From Microcaldota archaeon (GTDB lineage Archaea; Micrarchaeota; Micrarchaeia; Micrarchaeales; Micrarchaeaceae), in contig JAJZAB010000003.1 in NCBI GenBank assembly GCA_021799635.1, forward strand, positions 1-64,000: a DNA stretch of 64,000 nt. Direction: 5' to 3'. Both the position numbers and the translations under genes were made by a program. The notes beneath the pieces are model-generated. The model searched no databases and was not told where the DNA came from. It saw only the letters and a list, made by a program, of their open reading frames with translations. This document shows positions 36,985-46,381 of the stretch, piece after piece (within the stretch, counting starts at the first letter, position 1; each line of letters opens with the position of its first letter).

Positions 36985-37622
36985 AATACATTGGAAAATT
37001 AATTGAAACATTTAACAGCCCGTCTTTTCCCGTTTTTACAATTAATGATGTTAAATTGCTTTTTACAGGGACTTCGATGACCGATGGGTATCTACACCTG
37101 ATGATGCATAATCTCCTGAAAAAACGCAAAATTACGCGAATTACGCGTGGTGTATACACTTTCCATAATAACGAGGCGCTGGTTGCTGGTTTTGCCTTTT
37201 CTCCATTTTATTTCGGTTTGGAGCATGCGCTTAGAATTCATAAATTTTCACTACAAGTTACAAATCCATTAGTAATAACCTCTAGGAATGTAAGAAATGG
37301 AGTAAAACATTTTTCTGGCAGGAATTACGTGGTTTATAAACTGCCTGCAAAGTACTTGTTTGGATATGCTTTGAAAAATTATGCTGATATGTGGATACCA
37401 GTCTCGGACATAGAAAAGACAGTAATAGATATGATTTATTTCAAAATTGCTATAAGAGATGAAATATGGCCAAAGCTCCTGAAAGAGATTAACACGCAGA
37501 AGCTTAAGAATTATCTAAAGAACTATAATCCAAGATTTAGAAGCAAAGTTATCAATATAATCGCCATATCAAAGGCCAGGAACATTGCTAATATCCGGGA
37601 GCTCGAAAAAAGTCGAGTTTGA
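36969..37622 (+). CDS. AbiEi-like wHTH antitoxin
   Basis: KITRITRGVYTFHN...SPFYFGLEHALRIH...NPLVITSRNVRNG...VSDIEKTVIDMIYF; overlaps the AbiEii gene. Confidence 0.8.
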   Translation: MEIGMKYIGKLIETFNSPSFPVFTINDVKLLFTGTSMTDGYLHLMMHNLLKKRKITRITRGVYTFHNNEALVAGFAFSPFYFGLEHALRIHKFSLQVTNPLVITSRNVRNGVKHFSGRNYVVYKLPAKYLFGYALKNYADMWIPVSDIEKTVIDMIYFKIAIRDEIWPKLLKEINTQKLKNYLKNYNPRFRSKVINIIAISKARNIANIRELEKSRV

Positions 37623-37633
37623 CCTTTCGCCCT

Positions 37634-37680
37634 CACCCCTCAACCCAGGGCATCACCTATACTCTCCAACTCATTATTAT
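37634..37680 (+). repeat. Intergenic repeat copy C
   Basis: CACCCCTCAACCCAGGGCATCACCTATACTCTCCAACTCATTATTAT. Confidence 0.6.
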
Positions 37681-37795
37681 CTAAATATCTACCTCTCAAA
37701 GCCTCTAATAATTATGGTTCTTGAAGGAGTGCCTGAAAATAAAGCCAAGGAGTGCAAACGCTTAATAATATAGTCTCAAAATTTGTATTGCTTTT

Positions 37796-38479
37796 ATGGT
37801 TAACGTTCTGATCTCAGGGGGTGGCGTAAAGTCTGACACAAGGCTTGCCAAACTAATAGTTTCGCTTATTCCAAGGAATGGAAGATTACTCTATATACCA
37901 GTTGCAATGCCGACAAACAAATACAGTTTTGGCCAATGCTATGACTGGGTAACTGCAATATTCAGGCGCTATGAACTTGTGAGAATTGATATGATGACAG
38001 ATCTTAGTGACAGAAAGTATGAAGACATTGCAAAATATTCCGCGGTTTTCATAGGTGGTGGAAACACTTTCCATCTATTGAACTTGATAAGAAAAACCGG
38101 CTTTGATCGCTTGCTTGTAGAGTACATAAAAAGCAATAAGCCAGTCTATGGCGGCAGCGCAGGAGCCATACTACTTGGTAAGGATATAGGCACAGCCTAC
38201 TTTGGCGGTGATGCTGACAAGAACGAGGTTGGAATAAAGGATTTAAAGGGATTAAATTTTGTAAAAGGTTATTCGATAGCTTGCCATCAAAATAAGAAAA
38301 GCGATGTGAATGACGCAATGAGGTATTCGGTCAAAACTAGAATACCCACAATATCCCTTCCAGACGGAACAGGCTTGCACGTCAAGGGCAAAAGAATACT
38401 TGTAGTTGGGCCAAACTCTGCCACTGTCTTCAAAGGAAAGACGAGAAAAGTATTCAAAGCCGGTTCTCTAATAATATAA
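37796..38479 (+). CDS. Peptidase E-like (S51 family)
   Basis: AVFIGGGNTFHLLNLI, VYGGSAGAILLGKDIGT. Confidence 0.88.
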   Translation: MVNVLISGGGVKSDTRLAKLIVSLIPRNGRLLYIPVAMPTNKYSFGQCYDWVTAIFRRYELVRIDMMTDLSDRKYEDIAKYSAVFIGGGNTFHLLNLIRKTGFDRLLVEYIKSNKPVYGGSAGAILLGKDIGTAYFGGDADKNEVGIKDLKGLNFVKGYSIACHQNKKSDVNDAMRYSVKTRIPTISLPDGTGLHVKGKRILVVGPNSATVFKGKTRKVFKAGSLII

Positions 38480-38519
38480 AAAGCCTGGCGTGGCTAGAGC
38501 TGCCATTCATCTTTGAGGA

Positions 38520-39224
38520 TCATTGGTGTGCCCTTTTCGGCAGCTTCTGCAGGTCCTCAAGCCTCCTGCAATCATCGCATCCGTATAGGCCCTTCGGCGG
38601 CCCTTCCATGGAATATATTTTAAGAGCTTTCCCCATCAGTGCCTCTATTTCTCCAGTGTCCTTTCTTACCCTGCGTAGGTTGGGCTTGAACGGCATATCA
38701 AAGCCGTAGCCGTTGACGTGCTCCCTTGAAAGCTCCTCAAAGCCTCCTGATGGCGGCTCAAAATAGACGAGGTAGAGGGATTTCACACCACCGAGTAGGA
38801 GCGACTCAGCTATATAGGCGTAGCCGTTCAGCTGGATCTCATACATCGGAAAAAAGGAATCCTGCCTGTCGGTATACCTTGCCGTTTTGTAGTCTACTAT
38901 TATTATGTCGCCATCAGTTGACCTAAAAATCTCATCCGGAATCCCAGTAAGCCTAACGCCACGCCTTTCCACAAAGAAGCCCTTTGGGATGCTGATTATG
39001 CTATCTACATCGCCGATGCCCTTCAGCCATTCAGGCAGGCTGCCGGTCCTCTCAAAGTGATGCTTAACCATCCTCTTTGTATAGGTGTCTATAGAAGAGA
39101 ATATTCCTGGGAAGCCTCTCTGGTACGGAAGCTCCATGTGCCTTTCTATCCAAAAGCACCGCGGGCAGAACCCGTCCATTTTCAAATTCCCAAGGTCCTT
39201 GGCTGATATTTTAAGGGAGTACAC
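38520..39224 (-). CDS. Cas4-like PD-(D/E)XK nuclease family protein
   Basis: GFCPRCFWIERHMELP, GIPDEIFRSTDGDIIIVDYKTARYTD, CDDCRRLE. Confidence 0.75.
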   Translation of the reverse strand: MYSLKISAKDLGNLKMDGFCPRCFWIERHMELPYQRGFPGIFSSIDTYTKRMVKHHFERTGSLPEWLKGIGDVDSIISIPKGFFVERRGVRLTGIPDEIFRSTDGDIIIVDYKTARYTDRQDSFFPMYEIQLNGYAYIAESLLLGGVKSLYLVYFEPPSGGFEELSREHVNGYGFDMPFKPNLRRVRKDTGEIEALMGKALKIYSMEGPPKGLYGCDDCRRLEDLQKLPKRAHQ

Positions 39225-39467
39225 GTTTTTACACTCCTGCTTTTAGCTTTAAAGCACTTTTGGTGCACCCAAATGGACCGCCCGGGCTGTTTCGCATGAA
39301 GCTGTCAGCATTCAGGAAACAAGGCAGCGTAGGGTGGCGCATCTGTAAGTGGATTATGCATGTTGTGTGGAGTTGTACCCCGGGCTCCGTGGCGCACAGC
39401 CAATAGTTTGCATTCCTATTCTTGTGCCTTTGCGCCAACGCTGTGCAGGCTTTTGTGTGTTTGCGGC

Positions 39468-40157
39468 TCACTTTCCAAGCCTGGAAGCCACCACGCCATG
39501 GTGGTTCTCCATGTACGGGCCTGAGGCAAAATGCAGCATCATTACCCTTGCATCGTTGAAGCTGAGGCGAAAACGCTCGTATACGCCTGAGAATGAGCGC
39601 GAGAGGCTGCCTATATTCTTAACTATCGTGTAATCTTCCCTTGAATCTTGTATGTCTACGCCAGTGAAACCGGCCGACTTCTCCAATGAGTGAAAGAGCC
39701 CATGCCTTAGCAGGTGTGCTACCGGGAGGGAGCTAACCGACTCATCTACCTTTACTTCAAATATGTTTTCGTATATATGGTTATGCACATCGGCAAGCAC
39801 ATCGAAGCCCAAGGAGCCTGCCTTCTTTGTGTACTTGATGTATTCCCTTCTGCGGTAACTAAGCCCGAATTCGCGCCTTGTAACCCAATCCGGCCTTTGA
39901 TACTTGGTAAACAGGGCAGAGCCCATGTACATCTGGCCTAGGAGGAAGCCCATTTTCTCCATTTTCCCCGAGGACAGGTCCCTTACCATGTCGTGCAGCG
40001 CTGCGTTGCTGATCCTAATGGTGCTGTCCCCTGCTCTTCTGAAGGCTAGATAGCCGTTGTCCTCCACTTCAACCACAGATATGGGCTGTCGTAGTAGTCC
40101 GAGGTCCACTATGCCTTCAACGTGGTACTTGTTGTCGCTTCTTGTCGCTGCAGACAT
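39468..40157 (-). CDS. Hypothetical protein (very divergent JAB/MPN-like fold possible)
   Basis: MGFLLGQMYMG...DVLADVHNHIYEN...GFTGVDIQDS; start set to MSAATR. Confidence 0.4.
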   Translation of the reverse strand: MSAATRSDNKYHVEGIVDLGLLRQPISVVEVEDNGYLAFRRAGDSTIRISNAALHDMVRDLSSGKMEKMGFLLGQMYMGSALFTKYQRPDWVTRREFGLSYRRREYIKYTKKAGSLGFDVLADVHNHIYENIFEVKVDESVSSLPVAHLLRHGLFHSLEKSAGFTGVDIQDSREDYTIVKNIGSLSRSFSGVYERFRLSFNDARVMMLHFASGPYMENHHGVVASRLGK

Positions 40158-40248
40158 GTTATAACAATAGGGAATAAAAAATAAACTATTTAAACCTGCC
40201 CTACAATCACGATGGGAAACGAAAAGGAATTTCAAGTAGGCGGCTGAC

Positions 40249-41244
40249 CTACCCCATCTCCTTCCTACGTTTCGTGGCGCCGAAGAACTGCGCCACAATG
40301 TAGGCGCCCATTATTGATGTTACATCCTTGCTGTCGAAAGGCGGGGAAATCTCCATTATATCCACCGCCCTTGTGGTCTTCTGCCTTCCCACCTCGTACA
40401 CAATGGTAAGATAGTCGCTTGGGGTGAGTCCTCCCGGAGTAGGCGCGGCTGTGCCTGGGGCATAGCAGATGTCCAGGCCGTCTATGTCCATGCTCAGGTA
40501 TATTGCATCTGTGCCTTCCTTGACTATCTCCAGCGCCTTCTTTATGACGCTGCTTATGCCCTTCTCTTTCACCTCTGCAGCTGTAAAGCACCTTATGCCG
40601 TTGTCATCCAAGAACTTCTGGTTGGCAGCGCTGTTCTCCCAGCCGCGCATCCCTATCTCCACGAAGTTGTCAAATTCTACGTGGTTGTCTATTTCTGTGA
40701 GCAGCCTCCTGAACTGCGTGCCTGATGATATCTCGCCGTGGTGTGATTCCCTTACGTCAGGGTGGGAGTCTACGTTTATCAGGCCAACCTTTCCCTTTGT
40801 AGCCCTGCAGAGAGCCTTGACAGTTGCATATGTGTTCCCGTGGTCCCCTCCTATTATAGCCAGTGACATCCCTGACTTGAAAATCTCGTACGATACCGTT
40901 TCGGTGCGCCTGTAAGTTTCTTCTACGCTGGTATGCATGACGTCTACGTCGCCGAAGTCCACTATTCCTATACCATTTGATATATCTATCTTGAGCTGCG
41001 GCTCGTAGGAGCCCAGGTACTGGAACATGCGCCTCACAAACTCCGGCGCCATGGAGCTGCCCCTCCTCCCAGACCAAATTGAAGTGGTGTCAAATGGTAT
41101 GCCCAGTATGCCCACGTCAGGCTTGTCCACGGCGTCGAACCCCTTTATCACGCTGTTGAGCTCGGTCTGGTACCTGTCGGGGGCGAAGCTGCTGGGCAGC
41201 GACGCCTTCTTTAGATACTTCAGGGCAACTTCGCTTAGCTTCAT
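40249..41244 (-). CDS. Ureohydrolase (agmatinase/arginase family)
   Basis: AIIGGDHGNTYA, LINVDSHPDVRES, LSMDIDGLDICYAPGT. Confidence 0.88.
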   Translation of the reverse strand: MKLSEVALKYLKKASLPSSFAPDRYQTELNSVIKGFDAVDKPDVGILGIPFDTTSIWSGRRGSSMAPEFVRRMFQYLGSYEPQLKIDISNGIGIVDFGDVDVMHTSVEETYRRTETVSYEIFKSGMSLAIIGGDHGNTYATVKALCRATKGKVGLINVDSHPDVRESHHGEISSGTQFRRLLTEIDNHVEFDNFVEIGMRGWENSAANQKFLDDNGIRCFTAAEVKEKGISSVIKKALEIVKEGTDAIYLSMDIDGLDICYAPGTAAPTPGGLTPSDYLTIVYEVGRQKTTRAVDIMEISPPFDSKDVTSIMGAYIVAQFFGATKRRKEMG

Positions 41245-41259
41245 TATGACGCACCTTGC

Positions 41260-42825
41260 CTAACCTACAGTAAACTCCTTCTTCATAGCTTCGGCCTGCT
41301 TGGGCGTGAGCGCCGAAAGTATCCCCAGCGGGTAGAACAGTGCCAGGGAGACCACCAGAACTATGAATGAGGAATAGAAGAACGGGACTACAGTCAGGCC
41401 ACCTACGCTGCCGATGTAGGTCATTGCGAGAAGGAATATGATGTAGAATATGGCCCAGAGCGCGTTGACGAAGTGCTTCCTGACCTTGAATATCAATGAA
41501 AATATCACTACAGCGGCTGCCATTATCAAAACCGAGTACGGGACAGCAGGCCACCCGCTCCAGAAGACAATCAGGGAGCCTACGGCGAAGGCTGCCGCTG
41601 CGGTTATGCCGCCCAGCGGCACGCGCTTCTTCGTCAGCCCCTGCCTCCTGGCCGCAGCCATGGATACAGCTGAGAAGGAATACGCTATATAACCTCCAAC
41701 CAGTGCGTAGGATATTATGCTGAATATGGAATGCACAGGCGCAGATATGAAAGCGAGGAAGGCACCAACGGCGGCGAACGTCACGACGGCGTAGTTGGGC
41801 GTGTTGTACTTCTTGTCCAGCACAGACAGGTATTTGTTGACATACCTGGACCTTGATGATGCCAGGAGCACCCTCGACCCCCCTCCCAGGTAAACGAAGC
41901 CTGTCAGGAATGGCATTACTATGCCCATTATCACAGCTATGGCAATCAGTACATAGATGTGCGAGTTGGTGGCAAGCAGTATGAACGGATTCGAGGTAAC
42001 GGTGGAGAGGTCAGCCCAGTGCCCAGGCGCTATGCCGAGCTGGGTCCAGTTTATCCCTGTTATGAATACAAACTCGAACAGTATGTATATCAGCACCTGC
42101 CCTATGATCAGCCAGAGGAACGCCTTCTTCAATACATCGGTGGACATCACTTCCTCGGAATAGTCTGCCACTATCCTAGCTGATGCATAAGTGAACATGA
42201 CCAAGGGCAGCGCCGCAAAAATCCCTGCAAGTCCCAAAGGCGCAAAGCCGCCGAAGCCGGTTAGGTTGGCCGGGTTGTGGAAGACAGCCAGAAGGGCCAG
42301 GCCAAGGAGCGCATAGAGCAGGACTTTGAATATGCCAGCGATGAAGTTAGATTTTCCCATTATCCTTGAGCCAAAGTAATTGAGTGGTATGAACAGCAGG
42401 GTTATTATGACGCCAACTATTGCCCCTATGTACGTTGGGAACCCTGATGAGTTTATTAATACTGGTATGAACTGGTTCAGGCCCTCTATTATTGCGAAAG
42501 CTTCGAACGGAGCTATGAATATGTACCAGACCATGTTCGCGAACGAGTTTATGAGGTTTGTGAACTGGCCGTGAGTGTAGAGCGGATATCTAGCAGGCGC
42601 ACCGGCCTCTGGAAACGTCCTGGACAGTTCGAACTGGCTGACAACCAGTGGTATGAAAAGAAGGGCGCCTATCAGGAATGATATTATTCCAGCAGGGCCG
42701 GCCGAAGCGGTAACTCCTGCTACATCGAATAGTATGGCAGAACCCAGGGCGCCGTTGAGCCCCAGCAGAGTGAGCGTAGGCGCGTTGAGCACCTTGCTCA
42801 TCCTTCCAGATCCCCCCTTAGCCAT
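41260..42825 (-). CDS. APC family amino-acid permease
   Basis: LLGLNGALGSAILFDVAG, FELSRTFPEAGAPARYPLYTHGQ, ~12 helices; 15 nt upstream of the ureohydrolase gene. Confidence 0.88.
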   Translation of the reverse strand: MAKGGSGRMSKVLNAPTLTLLGLNGALGSAILFDVAGVTASAGPAGIISFLIGALLFIPLVVSQFELSRTFPEAGAPARYPLYTHGQFTNLINSFANMVWYIFIAPFEAFAIIEGLNQFIPVLINSSGFPTYIGAIVGVIITLLFIPLNYFGSRIMGKSNFIAGIFKVLLYALLGLALLAVFHNPANLTGFGGFAPLGLAGIFAALPLVMFTYASARIVADYSEEVMSTDVLKKAFLWLIIGQVLIYILFEFVFITGINWTQLGIAPGHWADLSTVTSNPFILLATNSHIYVLIAIAVIMGIVMPFLTGFVYLGGGSRVLLASSRSRYVNKYLSVLDKKYNTPNYAVVTFAAVGAFLAFISAPVHSIFSIISYALVGGYIAYSFSAVSMAAARRQGLTKKRVPLGGITAAAAFAVGSLIVFWSGWPAVPYSVLIMAAAVVIFSLIFKVRKHFVNALWAIFYIIFLLAMTYIGSVGGLTVVPFFYSSFIVLVVSLALFYPLGILSALTPKQAEAMKKEFTVG

Positions 42826-43003
42826 ATTTTATATACTGTACAGTTAATAATAAAAAGCTTCTTTATTTTAGCCATGGCAGCGCTGGCGCAAGAAGGCATA
42901 CCCGCAGCGGCAGGTTTGCTGGTAACTGACATGTGCTGGTCAATAATAAGAGGAAAAGAAAGGACAGGCTGTGGGGCTGGTTGTTTGGCGCTGCGTGGGT
43001 CGA

Positions 43004-43906
43004 CTATTCTGCCTCAAGCCTTTTGAGGTCCAAAACAAGGCTTTCCACGCTCCTGCAGTCTCCACTGAAGGCTTTGGAGCCGTCATGGCTGTTGATGTTC
43101 CTTCCGATATAACCCCTGCTGGCGTACCTAGATATGTTTTTGTTTTCCTTGGAGACGAAGCTGTTTATGCTGCCGTACTGATGCCTTATCACGGCGAAAA
43201 GGTCAGCCTTGTGGTGCGGATCTGCTTTTTCCACGTCATTCACCACGGCGTTGTACTTCATTATTATGAGCTGCCACGGGGCTACTACCCTTGCCTCTGA
43301 CGTTTCGCCCTCGACAGTTACTGCGATGTTCCTGCCAAACCTAAGGACCTCGTTCACCGGCACCCCGCTCACTGTGCCATCAGCCTTCTTGCTGTCTGCA
43401 AAGGTCTCCGGGCTTCCGGCCGGCTTGAAGAAAAGGTCAACCTTTATACCTGTTTCTCTGTCTGTAAGCTTTGTCATTATGCCGTTTGGCTTGAAGTTCA
43501 TTCTCTCTGCCATGGCCCTAAGGTCGTTCAGCCTGCTCTCGGTAAGCTCCCCTTTTATCCTTACTGCGATGTCTATATCAGGGCTGAGCCTTTCTTCGCC
43601 TCTGCACAGCGCGTTCACAGCCCTTCCGCCAAGAAGGACAGACCTCGAGAAGCCCTTATTCGTATCCAGCATAGCGTCTACCCTATTCATTATGTCTTTT
43701 ATGCTATGTGCAGGTATGCTGTAGCGCGTTCTCAGCATTGACCTGAGCTCATCATCACCGGTTCTTATGCTAAACAGCTCCGCGTGACGATAGCCGTCTT
43801 GGTGCAGACTGCTGAAAGTTGTGCTTGCCATCAAATCAATTTTTATCGCGTTTGCACGACGCATCCATACGCGCTGTGGCGCGGGATGATAAATACTGTT
43901 ATACAA
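43004..43906 (-). CDS. Nucleotidyltransferase-fold protein (AbiEii/MNT-like)
   Basis: LLGGRAVNALCRGEERLSPDIDIAVRI (GG...DxD); likely start MASTTF internal to ORF. Confidence 0.7.
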   Translation of the reverse strand: MYNSIYHPAPQRVWMRRANAIKIDLMASTTFSSLHQDGYRHAELFSIRTGDDELRSMLRTRYSIPAHSIKDIMNRVDAMLDTNKGFSRSVLLGGRAVNALCRGEERLSPDIDIAVRIKGELTESRLNDLRAMAERMNFKPNGIMTKLTDRETGIKVDLFFKPAGSPETFADSKKADGTVSGVPVNEVLRFGRNIAVTVEGETSEARVVAPWQLIIMKYNAVVNDVEKADPHHKADLFAVIRHQYGSINSFVSKENKNISRYASRGYIGRNINSHDGSKAFSGDCRSVESLVLDLKRLEAE

Positions 43907-43930
43907 ATATTTATATATTTTCTGTGTAAG

Positions 43931-44575
43931 TCACGATGGGCTCGGTGCTGCCTCTACCCTCCTTGATATGCCTGGAATTTCAAGCCTGCGCATCCAGCCG
44001 GTGAACTGCTTTGCGCCGCCTTCAACCCATCCGTTCTTGTTGTACCTGTACAGATTATCGGAATTCTTCTCTAGGAAGCTAGCTGACGAGCTGAACTGCT
44101 GGTTTATGAGCTCGGCGATGTTCTCTTCCCTGCGTCTGTTTGGCTGTGCTGCTTTCTGTATGTCGTTGTACTCCATGACTACCAGCTGCCAGAAGCCAAG
44201 CACTGCGACCTGCCTCTTTTGCCCTTCAACCATATCGTATGACCTGTTTGCTGTGTTGATTAGCTCAGATGTAGGTATCCTAAATATTCTGCCCTGCGGT
44301 ACCTCGTCTGCATACACTATCCTTGCAGATATCCTGCTGCCGGGCAGCCTCATCTGCACCGGCTCTATGCCGCTCCTTGACATTATTGGCCCCCTTTCGA
44401 CAAGAAACTCCATTTCGCCTGGGCCCACGTTGCGGTTCCTGTAGAAGTTGTCAGCCCATGCGCCAATGAGCACAGACCTGTCGCCGAACTCGGCCCTTAT
44501 GCATTCTACGAGCCTCATTCTTTCTATAAGAGGCGCCTCGATCATTTCTGTAGAGTTTCTGGTTTGCGTTGGCAT
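43931..44575 (-). CDS. Degenerate paralog of the 43004-43906 NTase-fold protein
   Basis: VLIGAWADNFYRNRNVGPGEMEFLVERG in place of GG..DID; shared WQLvvMeYNd and SFleKNsdNlyRY regions. Confidence 0.6.
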   Translation of the reverse strand: MPTQTRNSTEMIEAPLIERMRLVECIRAEFGDRSVLIGAWADNFYRNRNVGPGEMEFLVERGPIMSRSGIEPVQMRLPGSRISARIVYADEVPQGRIFRIPTSELINTANRSYDMVEGQKRQVAVLGFWQLVVMEYNDIQKAAQPNRRREENIAELINQQFSSSASFLEKNSDNLYRYNKNGWVEGGAKQFTGWMRRLEIPGISRRVEAAPSPS

Positions 44576-44717
44576 GTGTTACACTGCTGGTTTTGTTTTC
44601 TAGAGCACGTAAATTATCTTCATTTATATAGGAATTATGCCGGGGGTAATATTTATGCATTACCATTATGTACGGCTTTGCAGCCTTCATGCCGCAGGCG
44701 CTGTGCAAGCGCAGGAA

Positions 44718-44963
44718 TCAGTGCCTTTTCTTTCCTAGTTCTATTGCAACCGCGCTGTGCGCCCTGTTCAGCACAATGGTTATGCCGCCGTACTTCCTGA
44801 CAACCTGGTTTAGATGGGTTTTGTAGAACTGCAGCGCCTCGATGTCACCGTTGGATGCCTCCCTCTTGTATATCTGGCACAGATAGCAGTTGTGCGCCCT
44901 CTTTTCCCCGTTGCCCTCCTTGTATACCTTTAATACCACTTTGTCCGTCGCGTCATTTTTCAT
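44718..44963 (-). CDS. Small hypothetical protein with CxxC
   Basis: RAHNCYLCQIYKREASNGDIEALQFYKTHLNQVVRKYGGITIVLNR. Confidence 0.4.
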   Translation of the reverse strand: MKNDATDKVVLKVYKEGNGEKRAHNCYLCQIYKREASNGDIEALQFYKTHLNQVVRKYGGITIVLNRAHSAVAIELGKKRH

Positions 44964-45057
44964 AGAATTATCGCTTTTTATAGAGCAGCAATTACTCTAT
45001 GCAATATAATTATATATATAGGACTTCAAGATATTAATACCTTCGCTTTGAGTTGGC

Positions 45058-45105
45058 TTTGTAGTTTAATCCACCTTCTGTTTTTACTGGCAATTAAACT
45101 ACAAA
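45058..45105. repeat. Perfect 13-bp inverted repeat TTTGTAGTTTAAT / ATTAAACTACAAA, 22-nt loop
   Basis: Read directly; arms 45058-45070 and 45093-45105. Confidence 0.85.
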
Positions 45106-45173
45106 TCTTTTTGAGTCTAGTAGGTCTTTTCCATGCTTATTGTGGACCCGCGCCTCCGGAACCGCATGCCGAC

Positions 45174-45207
45174 GCGACATCCTCCGCCAATAAACAGTGT
45201 GGGGCTT
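45174..45207 (-). mobile_element. Orphan IS200/IS605-like end/omegaRNA-type hairpin, copy 1
   Basis: GCGACATCCTCCGCCAATAAACAGTGTGGGGCTT, aligns with 62786-62819; matches the general '(A)AGCCCC..GTTTA..GGAGGATGTCGC' form (reverse complement) found after tnpB genes. Confidence 0.45.
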
Positions 45208-45220
45208 GCAGCCCACGTTG

Positions 45221-46282
45221 CTAAGCATATTCTTTCATATCCCTAAGCAGGTACCCAAGGTAGTCAGGCCTGACATCTGTAGCTGCCCGCGTGTGCGGCC
45301 CCAGCTCGGTGTGCTTTGCATTCCTGCCAGCTATTCTGTATATTGGCGGCGCGCCCACCATACTAACATCAATTGATGTGGAGGATTCACCAATAAAGCA
45401 AAGGATAAATTCGAGGTCGCCCTTGGAAGAGAGCTTGTGGGCCACGCTGTAGCCGAGCTCTATTTCCTTCTTGTATCCTATCATCTTTATGGCATCGCCA
45501 AGCAGTCTTGTCGCGGCCAGTGACTTGTATGCATTATCGCTTTCCTGGTCAACCTTGCTCTCTATTATTCCGACTATCTCTGCCGCGTGTTCCTTTATGG
45601 ATTTGCTCGCAAATTCCCCGATCTTCTTATACGTCTCCTCAACGCCTTTTGAAGCATCTGTGCCAGAGCTCTTAAGGCTTATCTCCTTTCCAGTAAAATA
45701 CATCACCGAAGTGAGCGAGCTGCGCAGCATGTAATCGTTCACGTCATCGATACCTGCGAGCTCTATTGCGGCGGTCTTTAAAAGCTTGATGTCATCGCTG
45801 TACCTCTCTATCGAGTTGTTTATCTGGATGTCGGCCAAGCCATCATACCCAAACCATATGTGCGCAGAATGCAGCTTGTTGTAATCGTGCCTGGCTAGGC
45901 TGCTGAGGAAACCGGGAACCACAACCGTTGCTTTCTCCGATGCATCCTTTATAGAGCTCAGGAGCATTTTGCCCATCTCATGCGCAGTTTCAAACTCTCC
46001 GTTCCTTTCCAGAGCGGTGATGGCGGAGTTGGCCATGTGACCTACGATGTAAACGGTTGAAATCGACGGGCCTTCAAGTATTGGGAGGCAGATGGCCTTC
46101 TTAAACGCCGACAGCCTTTCTTCCTTGCCTGCCCCTGATATAAAATCAACAAACTCCTTTGATGCAGCCTCGATTTTTTCCATGCTCGGATTGCGCTCCA
46201 TCTCCAGCATCCGTATGCTCCTGCTTATGTGCATTACAAAATCCTGCGTGTATTTTTCTCTGGTGGTCATGTTGATTCCCAA
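45221..46282 (-). CDS. Hypothetical protein
   Basis: Long helical ORF with no recognisable motif, GC-rich coding character. Confidence 0.6.
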   Translation of the reverse strand: MGINMTTREKYTQDFVMHISRSIRMLEMERNPSMEKIEAASKEFVDFISGAGKEERLSAFKKAICLPILEGPSISTVYIVGHMANSAITALERNGEFETAHEMGKMLLSSIKDASEKATVVVPGFLSSLARHDYNKLHSAHIWFGYDGLADIQINNSIERYSDDIKLLKTAAIELAGIDDVNDYMLRSSLTSVMYFTGKEISLKSSGTDASKGVEETYKKIGEFASKSIKEHAAEIVGIIESKVDQESDNAYKSLAATRLLGDAIKMIGYKKEIELGYSVAHKLSSKGDLEFILCFIGESSTSIDVSMVGAPPIYRIAGRNAKHTELGPHTRAATDVRPDYLGYLLRDMKEYA

Positions 46283-46381
46283 AAAGATAAATTAATTAAA
46301 GTAGATGCAGATATTTATGTGTTGCCTGTGTGGGTTTGGCTGGAGCGCAGCTCCATCGGCGACCTTTGTAGATGGTATTAA

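Noticed and set aside
34481-39224. Cas4-like genes suggesting a CRISPR-Cas locus
   Set aside because: No CRISPR array, cas1/cas2 or effector seen; PD-(D/E)XK proteins of this type occur alone.
39240-39467. Apparent ORFs in the 39.2-39.5 kb gap on both strands
   Set aside because: Short, no motifs, conflicting frames; treated as intergenic.
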